64,000 nt of DNA, taken from contig VXQT01000013.1 of NCBI GenBank assembly GCA_009838915.1, forward strand, positions 520,194 through 584,193. The letters are read 5' to 3'. Below, piece by piece: positions 12,367 to 21,652 of the stretch (the stretch's first letter is position 1; every line of letters starts with the position of its first letter). Made by a program: the position numbers and the translations under genes. This DNA is from Chloroflexota bacterium (GTDB lineage: Bacteria; Chloroflexota; Dehalococcoidia; Bin125). The notes under the pieces were generated by a model, which saw only the letters and a program-made list of their open reading frames with translations, searched no databases and was not told the DNA's origin.

Positions 12367-15300
12367 GTGGCCACGCTTGAATCCACGATCAATGTCGCCC
12401 TGGGAGAAGTGCTAGCAGGTCTGCGACCACACAGTTGGCAGATCTATGCCGAGGAAACCCGAACGCTCCAGGACTCGCTCAAGCGCCCCGACATCTTGAT
12501 TGAGGAGGCCTCGCAGTGGCCCGTTGTGATCGAGGCGGAGCGGACCAATCACCCGAGCGCCGAGCAGGATGCGCTCGAGCGTCTGGGCAAGATCGTCAAT
12601 GAGACCGGCAAGCCGATCGAGAGCGCGATCGCGCTCGTCTATCCGGAGTCGGTGCTTGAACTGAGCGGCCAGGCCCTGCGCGACGAGATTGCAAGTACGG
12701 ACGGTCTGGAGTACGCGCTCTACACGCGCACCGTCGGCGGAGACGAGGAACGCTTGCCCGAGTCGGGCTGGCTCACGGGATCGGCCAAGGACCTGGCCAT
12801 GCTCGCCCACCGCGCGTCGATGCCCGCGCCCCGGATCGAACGCCTCGGCGAGGTGCTGGAGCGCGGCATCGAGACTGCCGCCGGGCGCTTTACCAAGAAA
12901 CACGGATCACACCAGCTCGGCGAACTCGGCCCCGACATCGCCACTCTGCTGGGCCAGGCCGACGACCAGGGCGGCCAGACTCGCCGCATGGCGATGACGG
13001 TGCTGATCAATGCTCTGATCTTCCACGAAGCGCTCGCAGATGCGGATTTCCGGGTCGAACGAGACGAGGCCGCGCAGGAGCCGGAGCTGACCGGCCGTAG
13101 AGTCCACTCCCTCTCACACTTTCGAGATTCCGAGTTCAGCTATCGGCGCGACGCCCTAACCGACGAGTGGAACCTGATCCTCGACGTCAACTACTGGCCC
13201 ATCTTTGCCACCGCCCGCGAGATTTTGCTGAAGCTGCCGATCTTGACGGTCGGCGAAGTGTTGCAGCCGCTCTGGAACGCGGCCAACCAGTTGGTCCAGG
13301 GCGGCGTGACCAAGTCCCACGACCTGACCGGCGTCATCTTCCAGCGACTGATCGCCGACCGCAAGTTCCTCGCCACCTTCTACACTCGGCCTGCCGCCGC
13401 TGCGCTGCTCGCCGGACTCGCCATCCCCGCCGACCGCGCGCCCGGCGGCGCCGAGTGGGGCGACGAGGAGACCATCGCCGCCCTCCAGATCGGCGACTTC
13501 GCCTGCGGCACCGGCACTCTGCTCTCCGCCGCCTACCAACGCATCTCGCTGCTCCACGAGCTCAACGGAGGCGACCCGCGCAAGCTCCACGCCCCCATGA
13601 TGAAGCACGGCCTGGTCGGCCTCGATGTGCTCAACATCGCCGTCCACCTCACCGCCGCCACCCTCGCCGGCGCCCACCCCGACGTCCCCTTCGACGGCGA
13701 GTGCCTCCTCACCAAGCCCTACGGCGGAGAATCAGCCAGAGTCGGCTCGCTAGAACTGCTTGCCGACCACGTCCAAGGTCAGATGATCGAAAATGCAGCC
13801 GCCATTACAGCTGGAGGACGTAGGCCCGAGGACGTCAAGGACCTGGTAAACCGAGTGGGTCACGGCACCTTTGACCTCGCAATCATGAATCCACCGTTCA
13901 CTCGATCTGGCGGCATTGAGACAGTTCGGACGCGTGACAGAAACACTGCCTTCTCCGCTTTCGGGACTGATCGTGAAACCCAACTCAAGATGAGTGCCTC
14001 CGTGAAAGAGCTTGCCAAGTCAGGCAGCGGTCGAGGGTTAGGCCACGGTCATGCAGGTTTAGCATCTCACTTCACAGATCTTGTTCTACGCAAACTAAGG
14101 ACAGATGAAGGTACCCTCGCGCTTGTCCTACCTCTGAGCGCCCTCAGCGGTTCAGCTTGGGAAGGTATACGTGCCGCACTCCTTGCCCGGTGCAAGGACT
14201 TGGTCGTGGTAACGATCGCTAGCACAGGAACGCATGACAGGTCGTTTTCTGCCGACACTGGAATGGCCGAGTGTTTGCTCGTCGCAAACACCTGTGTTTC
14301 CGCAGAGACACGCAATAATGTTCCTTCCGCGACCTTCGTGTTCCTCCATTCCGCACCCTCGTCCGCAACGCAGGCAGCTGAGCTTGCCAAGCAGATTCAC
14401 GCTAGTAAGGCTCTAGTTACCTCGTCTCATGACCAGCCATCCAGCCGGCAGCTTCTACTTGGAAACTCCGCAGTGGGGGTTGCATTGGAGGCTCAGCCTC
14501 CTTCTCAGGGTCCATGGCCCTTTGCAGGAGTGTTTGATTCGGAACTGGCAGTGGCAGCGAACGCGCTTTCCAAGGGGCAACTTCCACAGTTGGGTTCCCC
14601 AGGCTCACCACCGATCTCGATTCCTATGGGCACTGTCCGAGACATTGCGAGTGTTGGCCCACATCACATGGACATTTGGGGAGACAAGAGAGACGGCAGC
14701 CCCCAAGGACCGTTCGTGATCAGCAAGACACAACCCGGGAAGCGATCCACGTATCCCGCGCTGTGGGCACACGATGCCAAGGTCGAACGTCGACTCATTT
14801 TGCGAGAAGACAGTGAAGGGACCATCAAGACATGGAAGCCAAATCAGGAACGGGTCAATAGGAAGGCTGCTTCAATCTGGGCTACGGCAACAAGAGCTCA
14901 CTATTGTGTCGACCTACAGTTCAACTCTCAATCGATCATCGTTGCCGCGACTGATCGCAAATGCATCGGCGGTCGCGCATGGCCGTCCGTGATTCTCGAC
15001 AATCTCAAGCACGAATGCGTGTTCTCTCTCTGGTGCAACTCGACGCTTGGCTTGCTGCTGCACTGGTGGGTCAGCAACAAGACACAAGCAGGCCGCGGCA
15101 CCACCAGCGTCACCGGCATCCCCAATATCCCAACCCTAGACACACGCGCCCTCACCGACGAACAGCACGCAGAGGCCAAGCGCCAGTTCGAGTTCCTCCG
15201 CGACGAGCGCTTCCTCCCCTTCGACCAGATCGACGAGGACCCCGCCCGAGCCAAACTCGACCGCGCCATCCTCGTCGACGTCCTCGGCCTACCGGAGTCC

Positions 15301-15438
15301 CTCGTCGAGCCCGGTGGCGCCATCGACCTCATCCGCCGCAAACTCGCCCGGGAACCCCAGATCCACGGCGGCAAGAAATCCCGCGTCGTCTTCACCGACG
15401 GCGGCGAGAAATCCGTCCGACGCCACGACCGCGACTAG
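12367..15438 (+). CDS. Large N-6 adenine DNA methyltransferase (Type IIG-like one-gene restriction-modification candidate)
   Basis: SAM motif FACGTGTLLSAAYQR, catalytic NPPF; N-terminal RPDILIEEASQWPVVIEAE looks like a PD-(D/E)xK variant (uncertain). Confidence 0.8.
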   Translation: MATLESTINVALGEVLAGLRPHSWQIYAEETRTLQDSLKRPDILIEEASQWPVVIEAERTNHPSAEQDALERLGKIVNETGKPIESAIALVYPESVLELSGQALRDEIASTDGLEYALYTRTVGGDEERLPESGWLTGSAKDLAMLAHRASMPAPRIERLGEVLERGIETAAGRFTKKHGSHQLGELGPDIATLLGQADDQGGQTRRMAMTVLINALIFHEALADADFRVERDEAAQEPELTGRRVHSLSHFRDSEFSYRRDALTDEWNLILDVNYWPIFATAREILLKLPILTVGEVLQPLWNAANQLVQGGVTKSHDLTGVIFQRLIADRKFLATFYTRPAAAALLAGLAIPADRAPGGAEWGDEETIAALQIGDFACGTGTLLSAAYQRISLLHELNGGDPRKLHAPMMKHGLVGLDVLNIAVHLTAATLAGAHPDVPFDGECLLTKPYGGESARVGSLELLADHVQGQMIENAAAITAGGRRPEDVKDLVNRVGHGTFDLAIMNPPFTRSGGIETVRTRDRNTAFSAFGTDRETQLKMSASVKELAKSGSGRGLGHGHAGLASHFTDLVLRKLRTDEGTLALVLPLSALSGSAWEGIRAALLARCKDLVVVTIASTGTHDRSFSADTGMAECLLVANTCVSAETRNNVPSATFVFLHSAPSSATQAAELAKQIHASKALVTSSHDQPSSRQLLLGNSAVGVALEAQPPSQGPWPFAGVFDSELAVAANALSKGQLPQLGSPGSPPISIPMGTVRDIASVGPHHMDIWGDKRDGSPQGPFVISKTQPGKRSTYPALWAHDAKVERRLILREDSEGTIKTWKPNQERVNRKAASIWATATRAHYCVDLQFNSQSIIVAATDRKCIGGRAWPSVILDNLKHECVFSLWCNSTLGLLLHWWVSNKTQAGRGTTSVTGIPNIPTLDTRALTDEQHAEAKRQFEFLRDERFLPFDQIDEDPARAKLDRAILVDVLGLPESLVEPGGAIDLIRRKLAREPQIHGGKKSRVVFTDGGEKSVRRHDRD

Positions 15439-15514
15439 ACCGCTCGGTTCCCCACCCTGTCCAGTTCCCGATACCATCAGAACATATGTGCCTGTACAGA
15501 AAGGAGCGAACCCC

Positions 15515-15838
15515 ATGCCTAACGCCTTCCACTACGCCAACACCCTCCACCGAATCGCCCGGCTCGCCGGCGGCGCCCATCCCCCGCACGTCCGCCTGCG
15601 CGCGGCCCTGGTCCTCGTCGACGAGCTTTCGCCGAACAGCCCTCGACGCGATGTCGTCAGCCGCATGCTCCTAGAGGCCAACCCATTCGAACTCGCCCGC
15701 CACAAGCTCCGCGACCTCTACGACCGCGCCGACTCCGACTCTCCCCCCGCCTCAAGCGGGGGGAGATGTCACGTAGTGACAGAGGGGGGCACCCCGGACG
15801 AGGACCGACTGCTCGGAGAAGACGACGACCCTTGGTAA
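15515..15838 (+). CDS. Small hypothetical protein carrying a palindromic repeat element in its 3' part
   Basis: AAGGAG RBS-like sequence at 15501 upstream of ATG 15515; MPNAFHYANTLHRIARLAGGAHPPHVRLRAALVLVDEL... Confidence 0.55.
   Translation: MPNAFHYANTLHRIARLAGGAHPPHVRLRAALVLVDELSPNSPRRDVVSRMLLEANPFELARHKLRDLYDRADSDSPPASSGGRCHVVTEGGTPDEDRLLGEDDDPW
15738..15793 (+). repeat. Palindromic element, copy A (inside ORF 15515..15838)
   Basis: TCTCCCCCCGC-ctcaa-GCGGGGGGAGA (15740-15766) followed by TGTCAC-gta-GTGACA and GAGGGGGGC. Confidence 0.9.
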
Positions 15839-15908
15839 TCACCCCCACCCAACCCTGCGCGTTTTTTTTTCTCACAGGGAGTCAGCCGACCCAGGCCGCG
15901 CCATGCCC

Positions 15909-18908
15909 TCAGCCCAGGGCGCTCTTGCCAGCGCCCGCCTGCCGAACCGTGACCACCACCTTGACCGGCGCGCCCTCGGTCACACGCACTCGCCAGGCCC
16001 AGACGTCGGAGTCGGCGAAGGAGTAGATGTCTCGGCGGGGGACGAGGCGCTTGCCTTCGTCGGTCAGGACGCGGACCGTGAAGTTTTCGAACTCATGCTC
16101 GCCCGTGTTTCTGAGCTTGAAGTAGTGGGTCGAGAACCAGCGCGTCTGCTCCAGCGTCGAGAGTCCGGGGCAGTCGTCGCGCACGAAGCCCGTGACCTGC
16201 AGCAGCTCGACTCCTTCAGGCGCGTCCAACTCCCATTCGGCGGTCGACTCGGGCGATGTCGGCCGCCGCGGTTCGATGCAGATCGCCTCGGGCGTCCGGT
16301 CGTCGCGGTACTCGACGATGAATATCTTGTCGCCGAAGTCGCAGGTGTCGGGCCTGGCGCCGTCGCGCTCGTAGACGCGCCAGACATCCGGGTTGTCAAC
16401 GCTCGACACGTACACGGCATAGCGCCCGTGATAGCGCTCAGAGGGGTGAACGTTGCAGATACGTCCCGAGAACTGAGGCTGGATCGGACCGTCGTAGAGC
16501 GGCCGGGAGTATGCAGAAGCCGTGCCGTGCGCCGGCGGTCCGTCGTTCTGACTGCGAGGACGTTCAGCTCGCTCGCGCATCTCCGTCCACGAAGCGCGCA
16601 CCGTCTCCGCCCGCAACAGGTCGTCGCCGCCGAGCGAGACGCCGAGCAATGAGCCGTCGCACAGGTCGATGAGCGGCGACCCGTGCCGCCCGTTGCCGGT
16701 CGGCTCGACCCTGAGCACGCGTTCGGACATATCGGTCACGCTGAGCACGCTGATCAGGTAGCGACCGGCATTGCCGGCGGGATAGGTAAGCATGTGGACA
16801 TAGCTGTCAATCAGCGCGTCGCTGGTCAAGCCGAACCGCGCAGGCGCCCCGAGCTCGATCTGCTGCTCGGCATCGAACAGCTCGACCAGCGCCAGGTCGT
16901 TTCGCGGGTCGCTCGCGACCCGTACGACCGGCAGGGACAGCTCGCCGCGCGAGACCACGCCCCAGGGCGCGCCGTCGGGTACGCGGGCGAGGTTGACCAG
17001 GAACTGCCGATTGCCGACGTGCACCGCCGTCGCGGTCCCGGCCAGGGACTTGAACTGCCAGGCGTAGAGCTGATGCGGATCCTGGTACTGACAGGTCAGC
17101 GCCGACCTCGGCGCATGCGCGGCAATCGCCGTCAACTCAGACGGCAGACTCGCAGACCACGAGATTGGCGCAGTTTCTCGCCAACGACCCGAGTCGACGG
17201 CGGGCCCGAGCCATCCGCCGTCCGGTCCGCAGTGGATCACGCCTTCGTCGAGCAGGCACACCCGAATCGCACCAGACTCAGAGTCGATCCGGGCCGCGAT
17301 CGCGACAGAGACCTCAGCGGATCCGAACTCGCTGGGCGCGATCCGTTCCTGGTCGAGTTCCAGCGGCACGAACCAGCGCTCGCCACCGGCGGCGAGACGA
17401 ATCGCGATCGGCATGAACCCGGCGTGAACTGACCAATCCTGCCAGAACGTCGCCACGGGTGAGTCAGCGGCCAGGGTCGTGCCTGAATAGGACTTCCTCG
17501 ACCAGGCTCCGACCAGTTGCGAGCCGTCTGCACCGATCAACGTCGCGCCGAGATCGACGCCGGGGGTCTGCGGAGTCGCGAAGTCAACCCGCAGCGAGTA
17601 CTCGTTCACTTCGGGGCACTCGGGAGCAGGATCGCGCAGCGTGAGCCGCAGCGAGCCAAGCGCCCGAACTGATTGGTGCAGCACGCGCGGTGCAGCGCCA
17701 ACGGCGCACTCTTCGATCGATGGTGTCTCAGCCGCGATCGCTTTCAGCGCGGCCACATAGGTGAATCCGTTGTCGAAGTCGTCGGGACCGGATGCTCCGC
17801 AGACGCCGATTTGTCGCCAGCCGGCGCGTTCCAGGTCGGCGCGGACCTCGGCCTCATCGCCGACTGCGGACAGGGCGATCCACCAGTCTGCATCCAGTTC
17901 CGAGCAATCGACATCCTGCGGCGGTTCGGGTCCGTAGTGCCAGATCAAGCGCACGGCGGCTCGCAGTGCCGGAGGCACGGAGGCCGGCGTCAGCGGCCAG
18001 CGCGGCCAGGAGTCATTCAATCGCTGCAGCGACCGCATCAGGGCCCCGCCGGAGTAGGTATAGGACCAGGATGAGCCGCCCGCCCATAGCACGCCGATCA
18101 CGGCGCCGCAGGCGTCGAACACCGGTCCTCCGCTGTTCCCACCTCGAACCACCGCCGAAGTCTGGATGTTGTCGTCCCAGACCCGGCTCACTACGCCGCC
18201 GCCGGAAATGGTCAACGCCTCGCCGCCGGGATAGCCGATCAGGTAGATCGGTTCGCCAACGTCGTCCGCGGTCGGGGCGCGCATCCGCAGCGCGGGCACG
18301 TCCTGCACCAGATCTGGCGAGTCGACCTCGAGCAGCGCCAGGTCAAAGTCGGGATCGACGCCGATCACCGCCGCGCCGATGGTTCGCTGGCCATGAATCA
18401 GCGAAACAAACGGCGGCCGACGTTCGATCACGTGATAGGCAGTAACGAATCGACCGTTGCCCACATGAAAAGCCGTGCCAAAGGTCCCCGATGTCTCGAC
18501 TTTCCAGGTTGCCGCGAGCATTCGCTCGAAGTCGGGGGCGCAGGAACCCGACCCCTCGTCGGGAGTGGCTGTAGGAGAGGCATTGTCGGCGACGTATTGG
18601 ATCGCCCCAACATCAATGGGCGCGGTCCAGGAGACCTCGCTGCTGGCCACCCATGCATCGCGAGGCGCGCGCTCGATGTTCAGGTAACGAGCCCTCGGGC
18701 ATGTGGTCTGTCCGTCGTCGGTGCGCAGACAGAACTCCAGCACGCCGTTCTCGTTTAGACGAGTGACGATTTGTCCGCTGAAGTCATAGCGAGGCTCGGG
18801 CGGTTCAGGACCCTGGGCGAGGCCGATGCCTGCGATCAGACAAGCGACTCCAGCCAGCGCCAGGATGGAGACAAGGAATTGCCGACCGCGCCGGCGGAGG
18901 AGATACAT
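15909..18908 (-). CDS. Membrane-anchored/secreted protein with two trypsin-like serine protease domains
   Basis: First domain: GRFVTAYHVIE, DFDLALLEVD, RGGNSGGPVFD. Second related domain: RQFLVNLARVP, RNDLALVELF, GNGRHGSPLID. N-terminal TM/signal. Confidence 0.8.
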   Translation of the reverse strand: MYLLRRRGRQFLVSILALAGVACLIAGIGLAQGPEPPEPRYDFSGQIVTRLNENGVLEFCLRTDDGQTTCPRARYLNIERAPRDAWVASSEVSWTAPIDVGAIQYVADNASPTATPDEGSGSCAPDFERMLAATWKVETSGTFGTAFHVGNGRFVTAYHVIERRPPFVSLIHGQRTIGAAVIGVDPDFDLALLEVDSPDLVQDVPALRMRAPTADDVGEPIYLIGYPGGEALTISGGGVVSRVWDDNIQTSAVVRGGNSGGPVFDACGAVIGVLWAGGSSWSYTYSGGALMRSLQRLNDSWPRWPLTPASVPPALRAAVRLIWHYGPEPPQDVDCSELDADWWIALSAVGDEAEVRADLERAGWRQIGVCGASGPDDFDNGFTYVAALKAIAAETPSIEECAVGAAPRVLHQSVRALGSLRLTLRDPAPECPEVNEYSLRVDFATPQTPGVDLGATLIGADGSQLVGAWSRKSYSGTTLAADSPVATFWQDWSVHAGFMPIAIRLAAGGERWFVPLELDQERIAPSEFGSAEVSVAIAARIDSESGAIRVCLLDEGVIHCGPDGGWLGPAVDSGRWRETAPISWSASLPSELTAIAAHAPRSALTCQYQDPHQLYAWQFKSLAGTATAVHVGNRQFLVNLARVPDGAPWGVVSRGELSLPVVRVASDPRNDLALVELFDAEQQIELGAPARFGLTSDALIDSYVHMLTYPAGNAGRYLISVLSVTDMSERVLRVEPTGNGRHGSPLIDLCDGSLLGVSLGGDDLLRAETVRASWTEMRERAERPRSQNDGPPAHGTASAYSRPLYDGPIQPQFSGRICNVHPSERYHGRYAVYVSSVDNPDVWRVYERDGARPDTCDFGDKIFIVEYRDDRTPEAICIEPRRPTSPESTAEWELDAPEGVELLQVTGFVRDDCPGLSTLEQTRWFSTHYFKLRNTGEHEFENFTVRVLTDEGKRLVPRRDIYSFADSDVWAWRVRVTEGAPVKVVVTVRQAGAGKSALG

Positions 18909-18926
18909 CTCCGCCAGCGTACGAGA

Positions 18927-20255
18927 CTATTGCGCTCGGTAGCGGACAAGCTGCCGCTTGATGCCACCCACGTGCAAGGAGTTCGGCACCATCTGCGGCT
19001 CACCGGCCAGTTCCAGGTTGGGAAGGATCGGCAGCAGCGCGTGGAAGATCGCGCGCATCTCCCAGCGAGCGAGGTTCGCGCCCAGGCAGAAGTGCTCGCC
19101 GTAGCCGCCGAAGGCAAAGTGGTCGTTCGGGTCGCGGTGGATGTCGAACCTGTACGGGTCGGGGAAGACCTCTTCGTCGCGGTTGGCCGACGGATACCAC
19201 ATGACGATCGAGTCGCCCTTGCGCAGCGTCTTGCCGCGCAACTCGAGGTCTTCGGTCACGGTTCGCTGGAACTGGATCACGATCGAGGTCCAGCGCAGGA
19301 TCTCCTCAACGGCGGAGGGCACCAGTTCAGGATTGGCGACGAGGTCTTCAAGCTGATCCGGGTGATCGATCAGCGCCTTGACGCCGCCCGTAATCGAGTT
19401 GCGAGTGGTTTCGTTGCCCGCGCCGAGCAGCAGGCGGAAGTAAGACGAGATTTCGCGCGGTGTGAGCTTGTATCCGTCGATGTCGGCTCGAAGCAGATCG
19501 CTGAGCAGGTCGTCACCGAGGCCGTTGGCCTGCCGGTCACGGACCATGCCCTCGTTGTAGAGATTGAATTCAAGGTTGACGCGGCGGATCGTCTGTTCGC
19601 GATCCTCGCCCGGCAGGCGGAACTCTGGATCGGCCGCTCCGGCTGACGTTTCGGTCCAATGGAAGATCTGATCCCAGTCCTCCTCGGGCACGCCGCCCAT
19701 GTCACAGATTGCGGCGACGGGGAGCTTGGCCGTCAGCTCATGCACCACGTCAACCGCCGACCGTGAACCTCGTTCGGCGAAGTCGGCAACCATCGAGTCG
19801 GCGAAGTCCGACACGTAGTTGTCCGCCATGTCGGCGAAGTGGTCTTCCAGCTTCTTCATCATCCGCGGGGTGAAGTGATGCGCCACGAGGCTGCGGTGCT
19901 GGCGATGCTCCGGCGGGTCCATGAAGATAAAGTCGGGCGGGTCGGACGGGTGTCCGCCGTAACGGTTGGCGTTGATCTCACGGCCTCGCTCGCCGATGCC
20001 GATCGACTCCGTATCGTTCATCCGCAGGATCTGCGTGTTCGAGAACAGCTCCGGATGGGAGGAGATGTAACGGATATCGGCGTGTTTGGTGATCGCCCAG
20101 AACGGCTCGAAATTGGGCCGCTGGTACCAGTAGACGGGAGCCTCGCGGCGCAGGATGTCCCACGCCTCCCATGGATAGCCGTAGTCGACATAGAGCGAGG
20201 TGTCGGTGATGTTCAGCGTGTCAAGCGTCAGTGCGGGTCGTTCAGCGGTAACCAT
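18927..20255 (-). CDS. Cytochrome P450
   Basis: LLGAGNETTRNSI I-helix, EEILRWTS, FAFGGYGEHFCLGANLARWEM heme loop. Confidence 0.95.
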   Translation of the reverse strand: MVTAERPALTLDTLNITDTSLYVDYGYPWEAWDILRREAPVYWYQRPNFEPFWAITKHADIRYISSHPELFSNTQILRMNDTESIGIGERGREINANRYGGHPSDPPDFIFMDPPEHRQHRSLVAHHFTPRMMKKLEDHFADMADNYVSDFADSMVADFAERGSRSAVDVVHELTAKLPVAAICDMGGVPEEDWDQIFHWTETSAGAADPEFRLPGEDREQTIRRVNLEFNLYNEGMVRDRQANGLGDDLLSDLLRADIDGYKLTPREISSYFRLLLGAGNETTRNSITGGVKALIDHPDQLEDLVANPELVPSAVEEILRWTSIVIQFQRTVTEDLELRGKTLRKGDSIVMWYPSANRDEEVFPDPYRFDIHRDPNDHFAFGGYGEHFCLGANLARWEMRAIFHALLPILPNLELAGEPQMVPNSLHVGGIKRQLVRYRAQ

Positions 20256-20265
20256 TCTGGGCCTC

Positions 20266-20292
20266 CATGATCATCCCGGGGGGATCACCATG
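20266..20292. promoter_or_regulatory. Imperfect inverted repeat between tandem P450 genes
   Basis: CATGATCATCCC-GGG-GGGATCACCATG, 10 of 12 arm positions pair; immediately 5' of the GGAGG preceding the 20255 start (minus strand). Confidence 0.4.
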
Positions 20293-20323
20293 AAGATACT
20301 TGTTTCGGCACGTCGAAGGAACG

Positions 20324-21652
20324 TCAGGCCGGGCGGTGGCGGACCATCTGGCGCTTGATCCCGCCGACGTGGAGGAAGGCGATCACGTTCTCGGGCGGGG
20401 CGACTAGCTCCAGGTTCGGGAGGATTGGCCGCAGGGCGTGGAAAATGGCGCGCATCTCCCAGCGGGCCAAGTTGGCGCCCAGGCAGAAGTGTTCGCCGTA
20501 GCCGCCGAAGGCGAAGTGATCGTTGGGGTCGCGCTTGATGTCGAATCGGTAGGGGTCTTCGAATACGTCCTCGTCGCGGTTGGCCGACGGGTACCAGAGC
20601 ACCACCGACTCGCCCTTGCGGATTGTCTTGCCGCGCAGCTCGACATCCTGCACCGCAGTCCGCTGGAACTGGATCACGATCGAGGTCCAGCGCAGGATCT
20701 CCTCGACCGCAGACGGCACCAGGGACTCGTCTTCAATCAGCATCTGCATCTGATCGGGGTGGTCGAGCAGCGCCTTGACGCCGCCGCTGATCGAATTGCG
20801 GGTCGTCTCATTGCCGGCCGCGAGCAGCAGCACGAAGTAACCGTGAATCTCACCGGGCGACAGCGGGCGGCCGTCGATCTCCGCGCGCAGCAGGTCGCTG
20901 AGCAGATCGTCGCCGAGGCCTTCGCGCTTGCGCTGTTCAATCAAGTCGTTGTTGTAACGGAACCACTCGACGCCGACGCGCTCGGTCGCCTGGCTGGGCG
21001 ACTCGCCCGGCAGGCGGAACTCGGGGTCGTCCGCGCCGACGATCACCTCGGTCCACTCGAAGATCTGGTCCCAGTCCTCCTCGGGTACGCCGCCCATGGC
21101 GCAGATCGCGGCGACCGGCAGCTTGGCAGAGAGTTCATGAACCAGATCGATCGCCGAGTGGGAACCCTTGTCGGCGAAGTCAGCGACGACTTTGTCGGCG
21201 AAGTCGGAGACGTAGTTCTCCGCCATCTCGGCGAAGTGGTCTTCGAGCATCTTCATCATGCGCGGGGTGAAGTGCCGCGCCACCAACCCGCGGTGCTGAC
21301 GGTGTTCCGGCGGGTCGAGGTAGATGAAGTCGGGCGGATCGTCCGGGTGTCCGCCGGTGCGGTTGGTCGACCGCTCGCGTCCTCGCGAGGCCGTACCCAA
21401 CTTCGACGCCGTGTTCAGCCGCAGCATCTGAGAGTTGGAGAACAGCTCCGGGTGCGACGAGATGAAGCGAATGTCCGCGTGCTTGGTGATCGCCCAGAAC
21501 GGCTCGTATCCGGGCCGCTGATACCAGTAGACCGGCGCCTCCTGGCGCAGCAGGTCCCACTCGGCCCACGGATAGCCGATGTCGCGATAGCGATCGGAGT
21601 CGGTGATGTCGACGGTGTCGACGGTCAATGCGGGCGCTTCGGCGATAACCAT
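20324..21652 (-). CDS. Cytochrome P450 (paralogue of 18927..20255)
   Basis: LLAAGNETTRNSI, EEILRWTS, FAFGGYGEHFCLGANLARWEM; start reassigned to MVIAEAPALTVD. Confidence 0.95.
   Translation of the reverse strand: MVIAEAPALTVDTVDITDSDRYRDIGYPWAEWDLLRQEAPVYWYQRPGYEPFWAITKHADIRFISSHPELFSNSQMLRLNTASKLGTASRGRERSTNRTGGHPDDPPDFIYLDPPEHRQHRGLVARHFTPRMMKMLEDHFAEMAENYVSDFADKVVADFADKGSHSAIDLVHELSAKLPVAAICAMGGVPEEDWDQIFEWTEVIVGADDPEFRLPGESPSQATERVGVEWFRYNNDLIEQRKREGLGDDLLSDLLRAEIDGRPLSPGEIHGYFVLLLAAGNETTRNSISGGVKALLDHPDQMQMLIEDESLVPSAVEEILRWTSIVIQFQRTAVQDVELRGKTIRKGESVVLWYPSANRDEDVFEDPYRFDIKRDPNDHFAFGGYGEHFCLGANLARWEMRAIFHALRPILPNLELVAPPENVIAFLHVGGIKRQMVRHRPA

Noticed and set aside
15470-15505. SOS-box-like GAACATATGTGC upstream of the small ORF at 15515
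   Set aside because: One mismatch from GAAC-N4-GTTC; too short and imperfect to claim LexA control without other sites
12367-15838. Complete BREX or Type I restriction-modification operon
   Set aside because: No pglZ/brxC, hsdR or hsdS homologues next to the methyltransferase; flanking genes are a ferredoxin and a protease
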